From Nymphaea colorata (lineage: Eukaryota; Streptophyta; Magnoliopsida; Nymphaeales; Nymphaeaceae), in the NCBI RefSeq assembly GCF_008831285.2, contig NC_045146.1, positions 7,576,972 through 7,640,971 of the forward strand: a stretch of 64,000 nucleotides of DNA, written 5' to 3'. Under the pieces are notes generated by a model that searched no databases, was not told the origin of the DNA, and was given only the letters and a program-made list of their open reading frames with translations. Position 1 is the first letter of the stretch. Each line of letters begins with the position of its first letter. The position numbers and the translations under genes were made by a program. Positions 34,740 through 46,171 of the stretch are shown in pieces.

Positions 34740-35440
34740 GTAACCTATACACAAGCGCATTGTTCCATCCCTCTTCTTAACAAACAACACAGGTTCTCCC
34801 CAAGGTGACACACTAGGCCAGATGAGGCCCTTGTCTAAGAGCTCCTGCAGTTGCTTCTTCAATTCTTCCAACTTTGCCGGTGCCATACGGTATGGTGCCT
34901 TAGAAATAGGAGTTCTCTCGTAACAACTCTATCTTGAATTTAACTTCTCGTGTTGGAGACAAACTTGACAGTTCCTTAGGAAACACATCGGGGTACTCAC
35001 TCACAACGGCAACATCCTGTAACCTCATCGGTTCAGTCTCATTGGTCAACACATTGACCAAGAATGCAACATTCTCACTTTCTAACGATCGTTTAGCCTT
35101 TAGTACAAACACCATATCTTGTCGGTTTGACTGGCTTTTCGTGCTTGGAAATCCACTCGTTTCATATCATTCATCCACAATCGTATCATTGCCTCTCTGC
35201 AATCTACATTGGCACAATGTGTGCATAGCCAATCCATGCCCAAAATGACATCAAACTCACTAAAACTTATGAATTACCAACTGTGCATGTAAGTGAAATA
35301 GGTGGGTCTCCACGTCCACCGTTTGGCATAACCTTTTAACAAATACGAACTATAGTTAACTTTGTCACATTCTGGCATCTTAAGGAGCTCAAAGATGCAT
35401 TCACCCTCTTCAATCCATTCCTCTACCTTGATAGGGTTTG
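34740..35440 (-). pseudogene. Gypsy gag-protease-RT fusion with internal deletion
   Basis: Minus strand: EWIEEGECIFELLKMPECDK (35350-35430, gag) leads after a junction near 35330 to EFDVILGMDWL (near 35240, protease end), then EYPDVFPKELSSLSPTREVK and [40 protein letters not shown] and RLCIGY (RT N-terminus, 34740-34900). The rest of gag, the zinc knuckle and the protease active site are deleted. RT stops before its catalytic motif. No function is expected. Confidence 0.83.
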
Positions 35441-35826
35441 GGTAGCCACACTAGTCGGGGCGTATTGTTGCCCTGACATACTATCATCCAATGGGGTATG
35501 CCCATAAGAATGGGCCGAACTTAGCTCTCCATGTGCCTCTGTAGCCGACCCAGCTCGCTTCCTACCCCAACATTGGTACTCCAACTATACTCACAAGAAC
35601 GCTCATTCTTAAACGAGGTCTACGACCAATCTTTTAAATCAAATCACAAACGTGCATCAACACAATGTTTCAAAATATCAATCACGCAATACAACAATCA
35701 TCTTCTGTACATATACCTTACTGAAAGATTAAAACTGCAATAGAAGTTCAATCAAGTAAACATATACTTGGGCAACACGGCTTCACAGATAGGCTTTAAC
35801 TCACACCCATAGTGGGGGTTGCCATA

Positions 35827-35838
35827 GCTCTGATACCA
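35827..35838 (-). other. Primer binding site of gypsy element
   Basis: Complement TGGTATCAGAGC (initiator-Met tRNA), four bases from the LTR end. Confidence 0.85.
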
Positions 35839-35842
35839 AAGC

Positions 35843-38800
35843 TGTCACACCCCAACCTTTTGACCCTCAAACAAGTTTTTCTAAACATAAAGCATTGAGG
35901 TGCGACTACACAACAGTTTAAAAAGGAATGAACTATGTCATTCGAAACAATGGGGCAAACTCTCATTTATATAACAATTTCAATTCATACAATCGATGTG
36001 CATCACAAAAATGCCCCAAACCACAACTTTGATGCCTAACAAAAATAAGACATCAAAGAGACCAAACCATGACGCGCCGACACTACCAAAGACCCAAAAC
36101 CTCCCCAGTAGGATGCGAGTGAAGCCATCTACCCAACCTGCTGCCCCTGGTCCACCAAAACCTGAAAATGAAACAACAAAAGGCTTAGCCTTCGCAGTAT
36201 GGCAACAAGCCAGGAAAATCCTTAACCCTCTTAGGTAGGACTCCAATATGAGATAATCACAATTATAAAAACAATCTATCATCATTTCGTGTCAGGGCAT
36301 AGCCACATCATTGCCAAGAAGGCCCCTAGCATAGACCACGACATGTAAAGGCCACTCAATGGATATAGTAACACGTCTTCAATTCACATGTAAGGCACGA
36401 ATAAACATGTCATTTCATTCATATCATTCACATGCACATCAATCATATACATCTCATTCATAAACTCTTCATTTCATTAACTTTAGTGAATTGACAGTTC
36501 CTGTGGATGCAAACACAGGCACGTGCACACCGTGGGCGGCCCATAGCCGAGAGACAATCCCCGTGGTGGCCCAAAACAGTATGGATCCATTCACCCGCTA
36601 CAACGGTAGAACACTCATCCATGGATGTGTGAATTCCAAGGAGAGATACTCAGCCTTCCCTAGGACACCCAGGTTGGGAAGGCAGGAGCCAACGCTCCAA
36701 GCACAATACACAACTGTACCCTGGGGCCTTACACTGCCTGCGCTCCGAACATGTGAGACCAGTGGCAAAAGCGGGATGTCTCCCAAACATATTGCCACAA
36801 CTCACTGGCCTCTCATCTCTTATTCTTTCATTATTATCATTATAACAGCACATTCACAAAATGACTGGCTAGCTCATGAGGTTGGTACAGTTCACGAGTG
36901 CACCCACACCTCCAATTGCCTCCACACGAGGGCCACACATAATATTAACAGTCTTAACTAGCCGTCATACAGTACGGGTACAACTACCCTCCAATTCATT
37001 CATTTGCATCATTGCCCGTGGCAATGTATATGCAACAATTCACAGTATTCACATTCATAAGCACTCACATCTTATCAAACACATCATTCACATCTTTCAA
37101 AACTTAGCCAAATCCCAGAGAGTAGTCTCGATCCGTGATGGCTCGTAGCTGTCCTATGCAATTATCAGTCTATGATGCTCTCTAATGCACAATCGGGGTC
37201 GAGGAGACACTCGACTCGATACCCCACCTCATATGTTCTAAACAGTTATCAATTCTAGCATGCACATGTAAATGCATAACAATTTTCAAAACGAGCTTCT
37301 AATAGCTTTCCAAAACAAAACTTGTCACATGACAAATCATTCACAATCACACACATCAGTCACATCTTTCAAAACTTAGCAAACCCACAGAGAGTAGTCT
37401 CGATCTGTGATTGGCTCGTAGCTGTCCTATGCAGTTATCATTCTAGGATGCTTTCTAATACACAATTGGGGTTGAGGAGACACTCGACTCAATACCCCAC
37501 CTCATCTGTCCTAAGCAGTTATCAATGCTATCATGCACATGTAAATGCGTAACATTTTCAAAACAAGCTTCTAATAGCTTTTCAAAACAAACCGTATCAT
37601 AAATATCAAGTCATTTGCATGCATACATGCATTCACTCACAAAACAATCAATCAATCACATCACAATCCTAAGATCCCACGATCCTAGGAACACACATTA
37701 ACACGTTGGCCCCAGGTAGGGATTTGCCTGGAATGCTGGCATACCTGTCGTGTGTCCACTAAACACTTTGAACTACAACCCACGTTGCTCAAGGCCTACT
37801 TGACGTGCCTGGTGTACTTGCAAACATAATCAAATGGTAAGTTCTCTACTCGTTTCGCTTTATAATGTATACAAGTAGAAAATATAACTAGTGAGACATG
37901 TCGCCTCAAGAGAGTGTCGACGGGTGGTGTCAACCTACAAGCCCTCCAATAGGCCTCCTCCCAACTTGTTGACGTTGCCCCTAAACATCAAAACTCAATG
38001 CTTCGATCAATCCATCACTAACACATTTCTCATTAACTTTCTTTAGTTGAGGTGTCTTCCCACAAACACACCCAACTTACATATTCTTTCTCCAAATAAC
38101 GCCAAGATACACCCATTCACAAAAGCATGCGCCACGTGCTCACTAAGACGGTTCTAAATCTTCTCACCCACATCAAATCTCTACCATGCTTCCCTATTGC
38201 TTCGAAAATCAACACATCATGCTAGAAAAACACTTATACACATAGATCCTCATCTTCTCAACATAGTCACAAACTTCTCCAAAATAGCAAAGTCGTTAAC
38301 ATGCACCCCTAATCATCAAATTTTAAATTCTAGCATGCTCAAACAATAGTTATACATGCTCTAATAGAAAATAATAGTTGATTTAGGCTTGGTTAGGCCT
38401 TGTTCATCCCAAAATTAGAGCCAAGACTGCTGCAATCCTCTCGGCAGCCACCCCACGAGTTCAAAAGGCCCCCAAACGGCTAGAATCATGCAATGCCGCC
38501 ACCACAACGCTTTCTATTCACTGTTATGAAGAGAAAAGATGCACCCCCAAACTGCAATTCCGATCCAACAGCCACAGCTAGTGAGAGAAAGTAAAATTGT
38601 GCTCAAGAGGAGGAGTTCGGCTAAGGGAATGGTTCTGTTGGGGAGGCAGGGAACAACGAGGAAGAGGGAAGCTGGAACTGAGAGAGAGCACAAGAGAAAA
38701 GAGGGAGATGGCCAGAGAGAGGGTGCTGATGGTGAGGGAAGAGTCTACGCAGGAGGGAGGAGGAGAAGAAGGACGAGGAAGGAGGAAGAGGCGGAGAGAT

Positions 38801-39031
38801 GTCAGAGGCTTACCCGTGCCACTGCTGCTGTCCTCGTCGCCGCCCTGCAACACCTCCGTCTTCTTCTTCTTCTCTGCGCTGGCATGAGAGGCAACCAGGA
38901 GAAAGACGGGGGAGAAGAGGGAAAGGCAAGGAAGAAGAGCCCTCACGTCGGGCTTCTTCACGCCAAGGATTTCGGGTCTGGGTCTGGGTCCCGATCCGAC
39001 CCAACCTGCCCAAAAACAAAATAACGTTACA
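35843..39031 (-). repeat. 5' LTR of gypsy element
   Basis: Ends TGTCACACC and GTTACA on the plus strand. Inside is a tandem duplication of about 271 bp (from 37090 and from 37361), and a GC-rich part at 38540-38990 whose open frames look compositional. The borders rest on TG/CA ends, the PBS and the paralogous empty site. Confidence 0.72.
37090..37600. repeat. Tandem duplication of about 271 bp in LTR
   Basis: Two diverged units share CACATCTTTCAAAACTTAGC, AGAGAGTAGTCTCGAT and GAGGAGACACTCGACTC. Confidence 0.85.
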
Positions 39032-39374
39032 GTCCTTGGGTGATGGATACTGACTAAATAATAACATGCATATGTGACTGCTGCTAATCATATGTCTATA
39101 TATTTGTTCTAAGTGAAATTCAGCTATAATTAACTTTCTAAAATTGAAGGCAATGTGAACTATGATGAATTCGTGATATGTCATTTTAGAGTGGCCAATC
39201 AGTTGATCTCCTTTATGATGCTCATTGCAAGTTTGATGCTTCTTGTTCTTTTGGTAAGCAGAATGCTGCTGAAGCCAACATATTGATTTGGTCCACCACA
39301 ATTTGAGCACCCAGATTTTTGTCATTGTCACTCTGTCTTAACCACCTAATTTTTGTACTATAACTCTGTGGCAG

Positions 39375-39482
39375 GCCAGTTTGTGGATTTCAATTAGTTA
39401 TGTTGGCAATTATTTCTGGACTCACTATTTCTTCACCGTTCTTGGAGCATCCTATACTTTTCTATCTTGGAAAATGAATAAT
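39375..39482 (+). pseudogene. CPI1: CPI1 exon SYVGNYFWTHYFFTVLG, complete
   Basis: A 108-bp exon between CTGTGGCAG and GTAAGT, coding ASLWISISYVGNYFWTHYFF, then TVLGASYTFLSWKMNN. It matches the membrane-embedded CPI1 core with an open frame and good splice sites. Neighbouring CPI1 exons on this strand are absent, so it is an isolated copy. Confidence 0.85.
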
Positions 39483-40270
39483 GTAAGTAAAAAGAATTGC
39501 TCTAAAGAGGACAAAACAGTTGCTTTGCCACTCTACTGCTTTCATTTTCTTATTGCATTTAAGGGTTTTGAAAAGAATGAGACAATTCCATTACACATAG
39601 GAAGGAGCTTAGCTCATTTCTTTTACATTTAGAACAAGCATTAATGTTCAATTCTGGTAAAAGAACAACTCACATAATAAGTAGGATTGGCAACCGTTTT
39701 GGTTGACATAACTTGAATATTGCAATTCTTATCTGATATCTCGAAGTTCCAACTTTAAGGTCATGATTTTAGGTTATCTTCTCTTTCCTTTGGATCATAA
39801 ACCACTTATAGGTTGCACACATGATCCAAGTAGTAAATATTCTTGGTTCTAGTAGGATGTTTACAATTGAGAATTGTGACTGGTTACTGATGCTGGTCTG
39901 TTTATTGCTGTCTAGACATGGACCTGGAACCAGTCCTGCCTAAGTCAGGTCTGATGGGCCCTGGACCTTGTACCCACTACACCTCATAGTGGTACTTGGA
40001 TCCTGCTTTACCTAGAAACAGAAAATTAGTTTCTGTACTATTTTATTATTCAAAAAATAATCAATCAATATAATGGAAAAGTTTCCAAAGTAAGAATTCT
40101 ACCAAGTTTTCAGTTTATACTTTTCTCTTCAACAAAGTAAACACAAGTACTATGAAAGTAGGGTTCTCAAACAGGAAAACCCAAGAAAGAGAAATTTTAT
40201 TTAAAACTGCATCGAAGAATTTTCTTCATCAGATTCATTGCATAAAATGGTTTTATTTTCAACCTTTACT
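39483..40270. other. Non-coding stretch
   Basis: Intron-like after the CPI1 exon. It includes the 95-bp repeat at 40010-40104 shared with 13149-13243. No gene seen. Confidence 0.4.
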
Positions 40271-41016
40271 GACTGAGTGATCCTGGGCCCATTTGGCAAG
40301 TGGAACAGTTTGTAACTGTTCCATAGACCATTTTTTAAGGTGTTCCATGAATCTGCCCCAATCTTTAGGCCATAATATGAAACAATTATGTACTGTTCCG
40401 TTTGCCAAGCAATGGCCAGGCTCTACTTGATTGTCAGTAAGAAACACTTCCCATTAATTTGCAAAGACATCAAAAGGTTTCTAAAGTATGAACGGCACTG
40501 AATATGAGTACTTAAAAGCATTAACTTTAGTGTTTAGCCATCCCAAATGGTTCATAAATGGATGTGCAAAGTAGCTTTCGAAAATGTCACTTTGTATGAG
40601 TGAACTTCCTTTTGGTTTGATAGTTTTTATTGCTATACGATCTAAAATTTTCAAATGATTGAGACCGAAGACTTACTATCAATGCACAAATAAGGTGTCA
40701 AATAGTGAGGCTACTTTTGTTAAACGGAGGATCTCAGGTTGATCTGAGATCCGACCCAGCCCATCGAACTTCAGATCGGAGGTTGTTGAGGGAAATTCAA
40801 GTTATCTGCCTTGAGGAGCACAACACAAACGGTGGGCTGGATGCATTATGCAGTGCCTCTCTAGTTCCAGGGTCTTACTTGCAAGTTGAAGCATTTGAAG
40901 ATCTCACTTTCTGGTACCAATACAACTCTAGACCTTGAGAACAAGAGGAAGGGAAGGTGGCTTCGGCTCTTGGTCCGGTGGTGAGATTAATCCTCTTATT
41001 CACGCAAATCCATGTT
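40271..41016 (-). repeat. Long inverted repeat, right arm
   Basis: Reverse-complement partner of 29375-30010, with extra inserted bases including a larger foldback (40285-40417). Confidence 0.9.
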
Positions 41017-41633
41017 TTTTATTGCCTGTGGGTCACAAGAAACAAGAATCTAAGATAGGAGGAAATCTCATATCCATGGGAAAAGAAACTCAATCAAATC
41101 AAGATCAAACTATACAGTTAGCCTTGAAGTTAAGAACTAAGAGTGCTAACACTAACATCTAATCCCCATTTGGACAAAGTTCCATTGTAAATGGACCAAC
41201 CTCATGGGTTCGAGCTAGGTGGACTTGTCAAATATGTTCTACATTTTGGACTCAGTTTGGATGTAAGTTGGGCTCTGATGCCTACAAGGTACACCTTGTT
41301 TTACTTGTCAAATCTGAAAAAAGAAGGGAAAATCTCCTTATATTTTGCTTTACTTGGGTGATTCCAATTCGGGTTAAGGTCAAACTGAAGGTAAATATTG
41401 ACAAGAAATAGCAATGTACGCACAACACCATTTCAACAATGTTTTGTCACATTTTCTTTCTGTCTCCATTCTAGTTATTTGTATGTGGAGACGAAGCACC
41501 ATTATCAATTTTATTCACTCTTAAGGATTTGGATGCTTCGCACCATCTCCCCTCCATCAATTTGTAAAAATTTTATTTCTCAATCGAGCAAAATTAATCT
41601 TCCACCTTAGCCTTCAAAACTTTGAAGGCTAAT
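41017..41633. other. Unassigned stretch
   Basis: No gene recognised. Confidence 0.35.
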
Positions 41634-41850
41634 GAAAAGCTGTTTAGGAAGCAAATCCTGCTCACCATTATTTGACAATTACCCTATCTTGGACTCTTTT
41701 TTTGTCTTCAAAGTTATTTTCTTGCTCCTGAATTTGATTAAAAACATGTGAAATGTACACGAGACCAGATCAAATTTTCTGGATGGAATTCCAATAATAT
41801 CAATGCTTAGAGTTGAAATCCATAGGAAGACATTTAGAAGTATATGTTAT
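41634..41850 (-). repeat. Inverted repeat arm (pairs with 16880-17093)
   Basis: Reverse complement of 16880-17093 with a few differences. Confidence 0.85.
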
Positions 41851-42334
41851 TTAATCATATTAATGTCCAGAAAACCTTCATTTTAGTCAAATATGGCAAG
41901 AAGAAACAAAAATTTCTAGTAACTTTGGAGGCAGATATCACTACTGGCATGAGGCAGTGTCCAGGCGGTAATGATTGTATCTTGTTTCTGAACTTGTGAC
42001 TCACCTTTTCTAAGTAACGGGAAAAAGGATAAAAACATGCTACTGAAAAACTAGAGTGAAACAAAGATGGCTGTTGAGAAAAATGAAAATTCAGGTTGAA
42101 TAAATAAAGTTAATAGTTTTCTGATCAGTATTTGATTTGCATTGTCACCTCCCAACTTTTAAAAGAGGTACCCCGCTAATTTACAACAGTTAAGGGTGAA
42201 TTTCAGAAACAAACAGAGACTGAGTTGCCTCTATAAAAAAATAAGACAAGGGAAGCCTACAGGCTAATGAAAATGCAAATAGCCAACAAAGTTGACCGTA
42301 AACTTCAACAGCAAAACTGCAGCTCCTGTAACTT

Positions 42335-42520
42335 TCATGGAAACCACGGAAGACCTTTTGGTAAGCCTTGATCTTTGTCTTGAACTGGAATTATAGGCCC
42401 AAGAAAGAGGCGCCACATGTCCAATATTATTGTTACAAGCACTGCTGCCGCCAATGCATCAATAGCTTCTCTAGACAGGCTCCAGGAGTCATTTGGTTTC
42501 TCATCTAGTCCGTCAAAATA
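42335..42520 (-). pseudogene. CPI1: CPI1 C-terminal exon
   Basis: Minus strand: LDEKPNDSWSLSREAIDALA, then AAVLVTIILDMWRLFLGPII and LPWFP with TGA at 42335-42337. This is the C-terminus of cycloeucalenol cycloisomerase, including its last membrane segment. The acceptor side near 42512 reads CGG rather than AG at the expected junction (ACGGACTAGATGAG), so splicing may be lost. The exon that should precede it is 25 kb away at 17325. Confidence 0.83.
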
Positions 42521-42610
42521 AAAAATGGTCTTAAGTTCAGGTAGTAATTGATTGTAATGAAGACGGCAAAACTTGTGCTTAAAGACCAGGCTTCCAAAAA
42601 AGTTCCTCAT

Positions 42611-43189
42611 TTTCTAAGTAAATGGAATGTTCTTTCTCAAAATTTTTCCACTACTGCTAAAATCAGGAGGATCCCCAAATTTTTGTATCCATGACGGCAG
42701 TACGGTGCCTCTTAGCAAAAGAAACTATTCCCTGAATTTTAGTAAAATATAAAGCACCAATCAGATTGAGTGAAGTGTGCGTCTGGGTTTTGGTGCAGAA
42801 TGTTTTACTAGGAATGAGAAAACTGTTCCGATACATCCTTTAATATATTAACTGTAGAGCACCATCTAGGCAGCAGTATAGTGCTGGTCATGTTTTTGGA
42901 GCTAAGCACTTAACAACAACAGTTAATGATTTTGAATACAAGATGATAAAGCCACTGTACAGCATCCAGGAGTTGTATATTCACCAACCATGCAAAACTA
43001 AGCTGCTCTCAAGTAAAGAAAGAAAAAGCAAAAGACAGAAACGAAGAAACAATTTTCAATAACTCCAGCAGAATGCTAGATTAGTTGATGCTTAAGTTCA
43101 TCAGATGTGTTTCTTAAATTGATCACATTACATCAAGAAAAGACTAGAATAAATCACATCAGTCTTAGATGGTTTAGAAGTTGGCATTA
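42611..43189. other. Unassigned stretch
   Basis: AT-rich, no gene seen. Confidence 0.35.
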
Positions 43190-44216
43190 TATCTCATGCC
43201 TCATGCCAGTAGTGAATCACACATTTCGTTGTCTTTGCAATGTGACGAGTAGCTTTTGAATCAACCCACTAGCCAGCCAAATCCTCATCTGCAAACAAAC
43301 ATTCTGACACGACACAGATGACTTCGTTGTCAGAGTCCCCTTGCGGCTTCCTCCTGTTGCTGTGGTCCTGACCATTGTTATCTTTCTTATTTGAGAATTT
43401 TGTCCTGCAGTTCTTTCTTATATGTCCAGGTTTTCCGCATCTATAGCATTTCACTACAGCTCCTTGAGATTTCTTAATACCTGCCAAATTGCCCTTAAAA
43501 TTGTCATCGTTTCAATTTTTAAATTGTTTGGGTCTTACAGACACATGACTACTAGCAGGTTTTTCTTGGACTATCATCAGTTCTGCATTCTTTCTCTTGG
43601 CGAGACGTTGTTGTTGTAAAGCTAGCTGTATAGGAAGCTTTTCTAAAGTAAAATTATCAAATTGGAGACTCAAGGCAGTAACTGTCATATCCTAAGAAGG
43701 AGGTAGGCTGTTTAGGATTGTGCTAATCTGCATGTCGTCAAATATAATATTCCCCACTACGGCTAAATCTTTAGCCATGACCAACATCTTATTAACATGG
43801 TCCATTACATTGTCTGACTGTTTCATCCTATAAGGATTATATTGTTCTAACAGTAACTGTTCCGTGCAATGCAGTAGTGGTGTTGTATTTGGAAGAAATA
43901 GTATCAAATATTTCCTTAGCCGTTGGACAATCCTCAAATACCTTGATTTGATCATCTTTCATGAAAGTTAACAGGATGGTTTTAGCCATAGGTCATCAGT
44001 GGTAAATGACTCATATGTCTTTCTTTCCTCATCTGTAGGTTTATCTCCTAAAGTGGGAGAAGGCTGGTTAATCACATAAATGAGTCTCTCCAAAGTCAAG
44101 GCCAACATAATCCTACGTTTCCATGCATGAAATTTTGTCTCATTCAATTTCTCAGTCTTAGCTAACTCTGAGGCTCCCACTCTTGATGTCATTTCTAAAT
44201 TAATTTCCCATGGCAA
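43190..44216 (-). pseudogene. Copia E gag with protease start
   Basis: Minus strand: EMTSRVGASELAKTEKLNET, KFHAWKRRIMLAL (UBN2-type gag start), EQYNPYRMKQSDNVMDHVNK, zinc knuckle CYRCGKPGHIRKNC (CX2CX4HX4C), then WVDSKATRHIA, a protease motif with Gly replaced by Lys after DS. It differs from A-D, so it is another copia lineage. Frameshifts lie near 43500-43690 and 43960. Pol is absent below 43190. Confidence 0.82.
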
Positions 44217-45706
44217 GTAAAGGACAACAATAACAAAGGGAAAAAATTTACAATAAATATCACATCAAGAGGTCTTAAAGAACATATTCTAGAGCATGTA
44301 CATCAATCTCAAACAACATTTAGAACAAGAAGACTTTAGAATAAATTTAGAACATACATAACTCTTTTCAGAGTTATTTATAGAACCCTTCTTTTACAAT
44401 TTCTAACCTGCTTGAGGGTGTCTCTATGAAATTCTCATAAAATCACAGTTTCTTGCTGAAATTGCAAAATAATTTTTTGGAACCCTCTTTCAGCAATTTA
44501 TAATAATTCTGATGGTAACCAAAAGCAATTTCATATAAATTCCTAGGTTTTCACTGAATTAACTTTCGCAAACCTCTTTTTGAAAAAGTTTTCAGCAAAA
44601 TGTTGCGGCTTTAATTTTTGATAAATGTAACAACCCTTTTGGAAATAACGCATAAATGGTGGACTGTATTTGTAATTTTTAAACTTAGACTATAAAAATG
44701 TTCCACTCGAGTTTTTTCTTCATTTTTCCGTCGGTTTTTCTATCTCTTCTCAAGAGCTTCTCTCTCCTCTTCGCGAAAAAATCCTTTGCTAGGGTTTCGC
44801 CCACCTCGCCTCTGCTGCTATTGCTGCTCGTACCAACACCACCGCAACCATGAGGAAGGTGACCTACTCCGCTTCTTGTCGTGAGGAAGATAGCCGGAGA
44901 GGCTTACAACGAGCAGCTAGCATCCTTGGGTGTTTTCACGCCAAAACAAGGTTTGCGTCTCCACGGGGAGGAAATCTGGGGCTTCAGCAGGCGAACACCA
45001 ATGCCTGGTCAAGCAAAGAAAAAAGATGCCGGCTGAGCATGGGAATCGGTCAGGGCCGTCTGTTTTGGCTCTTTGGTCGTCGCCCGAGGGACTTGTTTGC
45101 CATTGTTGGAAAAGAAAACAGTAAGTCGTTTGGACTGTCGGACAAGAAACAACGGTGAAAAAAATTGTGCTTTTGCGCGTCTGCCGGAACAAGAGCATCA
45201 GTGTGCTCTCCGACAACAGACAACATCTGAGGTAATGCTCTCTCTCAGATTTGATTTTTTTTTTGTGTGCGCTCTAAGGGTTATGGTTTCTTATTTATAA
45301 CTCTGCATTTTATTTCCTTTCAAAATCTTCTTCCATGATACTTGACACTTGACAGATATTTTAGAGCTCGACTATGCACTCTGTCACTTTCAGATTCTCG
45401 GATACAGAAGTACAACTTAAGAGGACAAAGCACAAACTTGTATTTCGAATCCAAAAAAATATCATATATGTTCCGACTAGCATGCTTCGTATAATATGTC
45501 TAACATGTCTAATATTATTTAAGCATGCTTCATGTATTTTATTTGGCATTATCTACCTTGCTTTCACATGCATTTGACTTGATCTAAAAGCAGCATGATT
45601 AACCGATGACATATATATATGTGCGCGGACTGTGTTCATCATAGTTATCACACAGGCACCACCTAAGATGAAGGTCGAATTTCACTTACTTGAATTCGAC
45701 AAGTTG
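44217..45706. other. Unusually long leader of copia E with promoter-like block
   Basis: About 1.5 kb between gag and the PBS. On the plus strand, CTATAAAAATG (near 44691) is followed by a pyrimidine-rich stretch (TCTCTCCTCTTCGCG, near 44760) and an ATG at 44850 opening a 102-codon frame of unknown nature. TGTAACAACCC at 44626 looks like an LTR start, so a second LTR may be nested here. I could not find its other end. Confidence 0.35.
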
Positions 45707-45718
45707 GCTCTCATACCA
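45707..45718 (-). other. Probable primer binding site of copia E
   Basis: Complement TGGTATGAGAGC, one base away from the initiator-Met type site. Confidence 0.55.
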
Positions 45719-45722
45719 CAGT

Positions 45723-46171
45723 TGGAGAAGACGAAGTAGCAGTGGAAATTCAAGTGATCGCCTGCGTAGTGTGTTCACAAGAGGCTCCCCTGTTCTAGTG
45801 AAGAAGCAGCGACCGTCCTCTCTAGAAAACAGCAAAGCAACAAAACAAGAGAAAGGAGAGGAGGAATAAGAAGAAGAAGAAGAAGAAGAAGCAGAGTTTG
45901 ATTAATGGGTTTCCTTCTAAGGGACTAGTTTAGGGTAGCCATTAATAGATAAACCCTAAACGAAAACTGCAGGGCTTTTTAAAATAGAACAGTCCCTTAG
46001 GTTTTCCCTTTTATGCCAGCATGCAGTTTGGATGAGTGAGAGATTTTCGGGAACGATCAGTTCCCACAAATCTCGTAACTGTTGGATCAGCTCCCACAAA
46101 AATCTCGTAACTGCTTAGCAGTTACGAGATAACCGGATAGAGCTCAATGGCCACTATCCAACAGATGCAAC
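45723..46171 (-). repeat. Candidate 5' LTR of copia E
   Basis: Begins TGGAGAAG after the PBS and ends GATGCAACA, giving TG/CA ends and about 449 bp. It contains an (AAG)n tract near 45863-45892 and the palindrome at 46102-46130. There is no second LTR for comparison. Confidence 0.42.
46102..46130. other. Perfect 13-bp hairpin
   Basis: ATCTCGTAACTGC and GCAGTTACGAGAT flank TTA. A related half, AATCTCGTAACTG, occurs upstream at about 46071-46083. Confidence 0.85.

Larger units (their letters stand above)
34740..39031 (-). mobile_element. Gypsy retrotransposon fragment with large LTR
   Basis: Minus-strand order is 5' LTR (35843-39031), PBS (35827-35838), a gag piece, a protease end and the RT start, cut off near 34740. 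The LTR is about 3.19 kb with TG/CA ends. GTCCT follows at 39032-39036, the same bases found at the equivalent point of the uninterrupted paralogue (27487-27491), which supports a true insertion site. The left half is lost. Large LTRs and this RT are typical of plant Ty3/gypsy elements. Confidence 0.8.

Noticed and set aside
36491-36961. 156-codon open frame
   Set aside because: It is inside the gypsy LTR and has no domain.
38539-39024. 161-codon plus-strand open frame rich in Arg and Glu
   Set aside because: It lies in the GC-rich part of the gypsy LTR, with open frames on both strands and no domain.
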